A stretch of DNA of 64,000 bases, from assembly GCA_028716365.1 (NCBI GenBank), contig JAQUPZ010000001.1:124001-188000 (forward strand), given 5' to 3'. Made by a program: the position numbers and the translations under genes. The stretch comes from Kiritimatiellia bacterium. Lineage in GTDB: Bacteria; Verrucomicrobiota; Kiritimatiellia; UBA8416; YA12-FULL-48-11. Shown here piece after piece: positions 62,895-64,000 of the stretch. Position 1 is the stretch's first letter; each line of letters starts with the position of its first letter. Under the pieces are notes generated by a model. The model had not been told where the DNA came from. It was given only the letters and a program-made list of their open reading frames with translations, and ran no database searches.

Positions 62895-64000
62895 AAATTA
62901 CTGCTATCAAAACGTTCATCTGTCACGTTTATCGTACCAACTGGGTGTTTGTGAAAGTCCTGACCGATGTGCCCGGCCTTTATGGTGTGGGTGAGGCCAC
63001 GCTGGAATACCGCGAGTTGACAGTTGCCCAGGCATGCCGGGAAATTGAACGCGATCTCAAGGGAAAAGATCCGTCTGATATTGAAGCCATCTGGCACGAC
63101 AGTTTCCGTGATGCCTATTTCCGCGGTGGACCGGTGCTGATGAGTGCCATTTCTGCCATTGATATGGCGCTCTGGGATATCCAGGGAAAACATTTTGGTG
63201 TGCCGGTCTACCGCCTTATTGGAGGCAAGGTTCGCGACAAGGTTCTGTGCTACGCAAATGGCTGGTTTGCCGGGGCCAAAACGCCGGAACAATTTGCGGA
63301 AAAAGCGAAGAAAGCGCTGAAGATCGGATTTCAGGCACTCAAGTGGGATCCGTTCGGTTCCTCGTACAGGACGATTGAACCTAAACAGTTTCGCGAAGCG
63401 ATCAAGTGCGTGGAAAAGGTGTATGAGGCCACGCATGGCAAGGGTGACCTGATTATCGAGGGACATGGCAGGCTGGATTTGCCGACCGCTCTCAGGGTTG
63501 CGCATGCCCTTGAGGATTTTGACATTCTTTGGCTGGAAGAACCGCTTATACCTGACAGCCTTGAGGCTCTTGCTGAACTCAAAAAACGCGTCAAGGTTCC
63601 TATAGCCTGTGGCGAACGATTGTACAACCGCTGGCAGTTCCGCAGTCTGCTTGAACTGCGTGCTGCTGATTACATTCAGCCGGACGTTTCACATGCAGGC
63701 GGAATTACCGAACTCAAAAAAATAGCCGCCATGGTTGAAACCCATTACATTCCAATCTGCCCGCATAATCCGAGCGGACCGGTGGCTAATGCCGCCACAT
63801 TGCAACTGGCTGCCAACCTCACGAATTTCTACCTGCTTGAAACCATGAGCAGTGATGTTGCCTGGCGCAAAGATGTGTGTACGGAGAAGGTACAGATCAA
63901 CAACGGTTTTATGCAGATTCCGGATGCGCCCGGTCTCGGGGTTGATATTTGTGAAAAAGCAATTGCCAAACATCCATACCAGCCGACCTCACTGCGCCAT
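62891..64000 (+). CDS. Mandelate racemase/enolase-superfamily sugar-acid dehydratase, partial at 3' end
   Basis: This gene is missing from the ORF track because it runs off the right edge. Starting at ATG 62891 (ATGA overlap, GGAGG 13 bases upstream), 370 codons are open. The enolase-superfamily layout is clear: a capping domain (VFVKVLTDVPGLYGVGEA), FRGGPVLMSAISAIDMALWDI, then metal-site strands DLIIEGHGR, LWLEEPLIP and ACGERLYNR, and late PHNPSGP with the catalytic-type His. PVYRLIGGKVRDKV and QPDVSHAGGITE are characteristic of the galactonate-dehydratase-like branch. It should dehydrate a sugar acid to a 2-keto-3-deoxy acid. Probably only the last few residues are missing. Confidence 0.88.
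   Translation, partial: MKITAIKTFICHVYRTNWVFVKVLTDVPGLYGVGEATLEYRELTVAQACREIERDLKGKDPSDIEAIWHDSFRDAYFRGGPVLMSAISAIDMALWDIQGKHFGVPVYRLIGGKVRDKVLCYANGWFAGAKTPEQFAEKAKKALKIGFQALKWDPFGSSYRTIEPKQFREAIKCVEKVYEATHGKGDLIIEGHGRLDLPTALRVAHALEDFDILWLEEPLIPDSLEALAELKKRVKVPIACGERLYNRWQFRSLLELRAADYIQPDVSHAGGITELKKIAAMVETHYIPICPHNPSGPVANAATLQLAANLTNFYLLETMSSDVAWRKDVCTEKVQINNGFMQIPDAPGLGVDICEKAIAKHPYQPTSLRH

Overview
The window looks like a chromosomal segment of a Gram-negative bacterium of the PVC superphylum, most likely Kiritimatiellota or Lentisphaerota. This is an inference from gene content: repeated DUF4838 proteins, XylR-type AraC regulators, many Tat-tagged Gfo/Idh and sugar-isomerase-like proteins, a DUF6941 protein, GYxW/GWI-repeat proteins, and no SusC/SusD pair. 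No rRNA, tRNA, CRISPR array or transposase gene was recognised.

Bases 1-12,530 are mostly conserved or housekeeping genes. A first co-directional run holds the end of a diadenylate cyclase (cdaA), cdaR, ftsK, a short rodZ-like gene, rimO, a small zinc-ribbon protein, a D-aminoacylase and an MFS carrier. On the opposite strand lie alanine racemase, a DUF6941 protein and a PlsC-like acyltransferase. A STAS-domain gene follows.

From about 12,780 to the right edge almost everything concerns complex carbohydrates and most products are exported. Bases 12.8-32.6 kb hold a DUF4838 lipoprotein, a GH42-like glycosidase, a DUF4434-like protein, a NodB-like protein, a DJ-1/PfpI protein, two PQQ-type propeller proteins (one with an embedded methyltransferase), a sialidase-like protein, a TIM-barrel epimerase-like protein, a class C beta-lactamase-like hydrolase and a XylR-type regulator. 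Bases 32.7-44.3 kb hold two more DUF4838 proteins, a GH29 fucosidase, two alpha/beta hydrolases, another TIM-barrel protein and a GH123-N-like glycosidase, plus a relic of a fourth DUF4838 gene.

Bases 44.6-49.2 kb form a regulator, two Gfo/Idh oxidoreductases and a Tat-tagged TIM-barrel protein, a set resembling known 3-keto-glycoside (oxidative deglycosylation) loci. Bases 49.3-52.9 kb encode three exported surface-type proteins (FecR domain, beta-helix, GW repeats). Bases 53.2-64.0 kb form a tight run: AraC regulator, DUF5107/TPR protein, GH16 endo-hydrolase, GH27 alpha-galactosidase, SDR, MFS carrier, UlaG-like lactonase and a galactonate-dehydratase-like enolase-superfamily enzyme cut by the window edge. 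Together they read as depolymerisation of a galactose-containing polysaccharide followed by non-phosphorylative oxidation of the released sugar.

Intergenic spaces hold several palindromic or repeat-like elements, two good operator candidates and a few plausible promoters.
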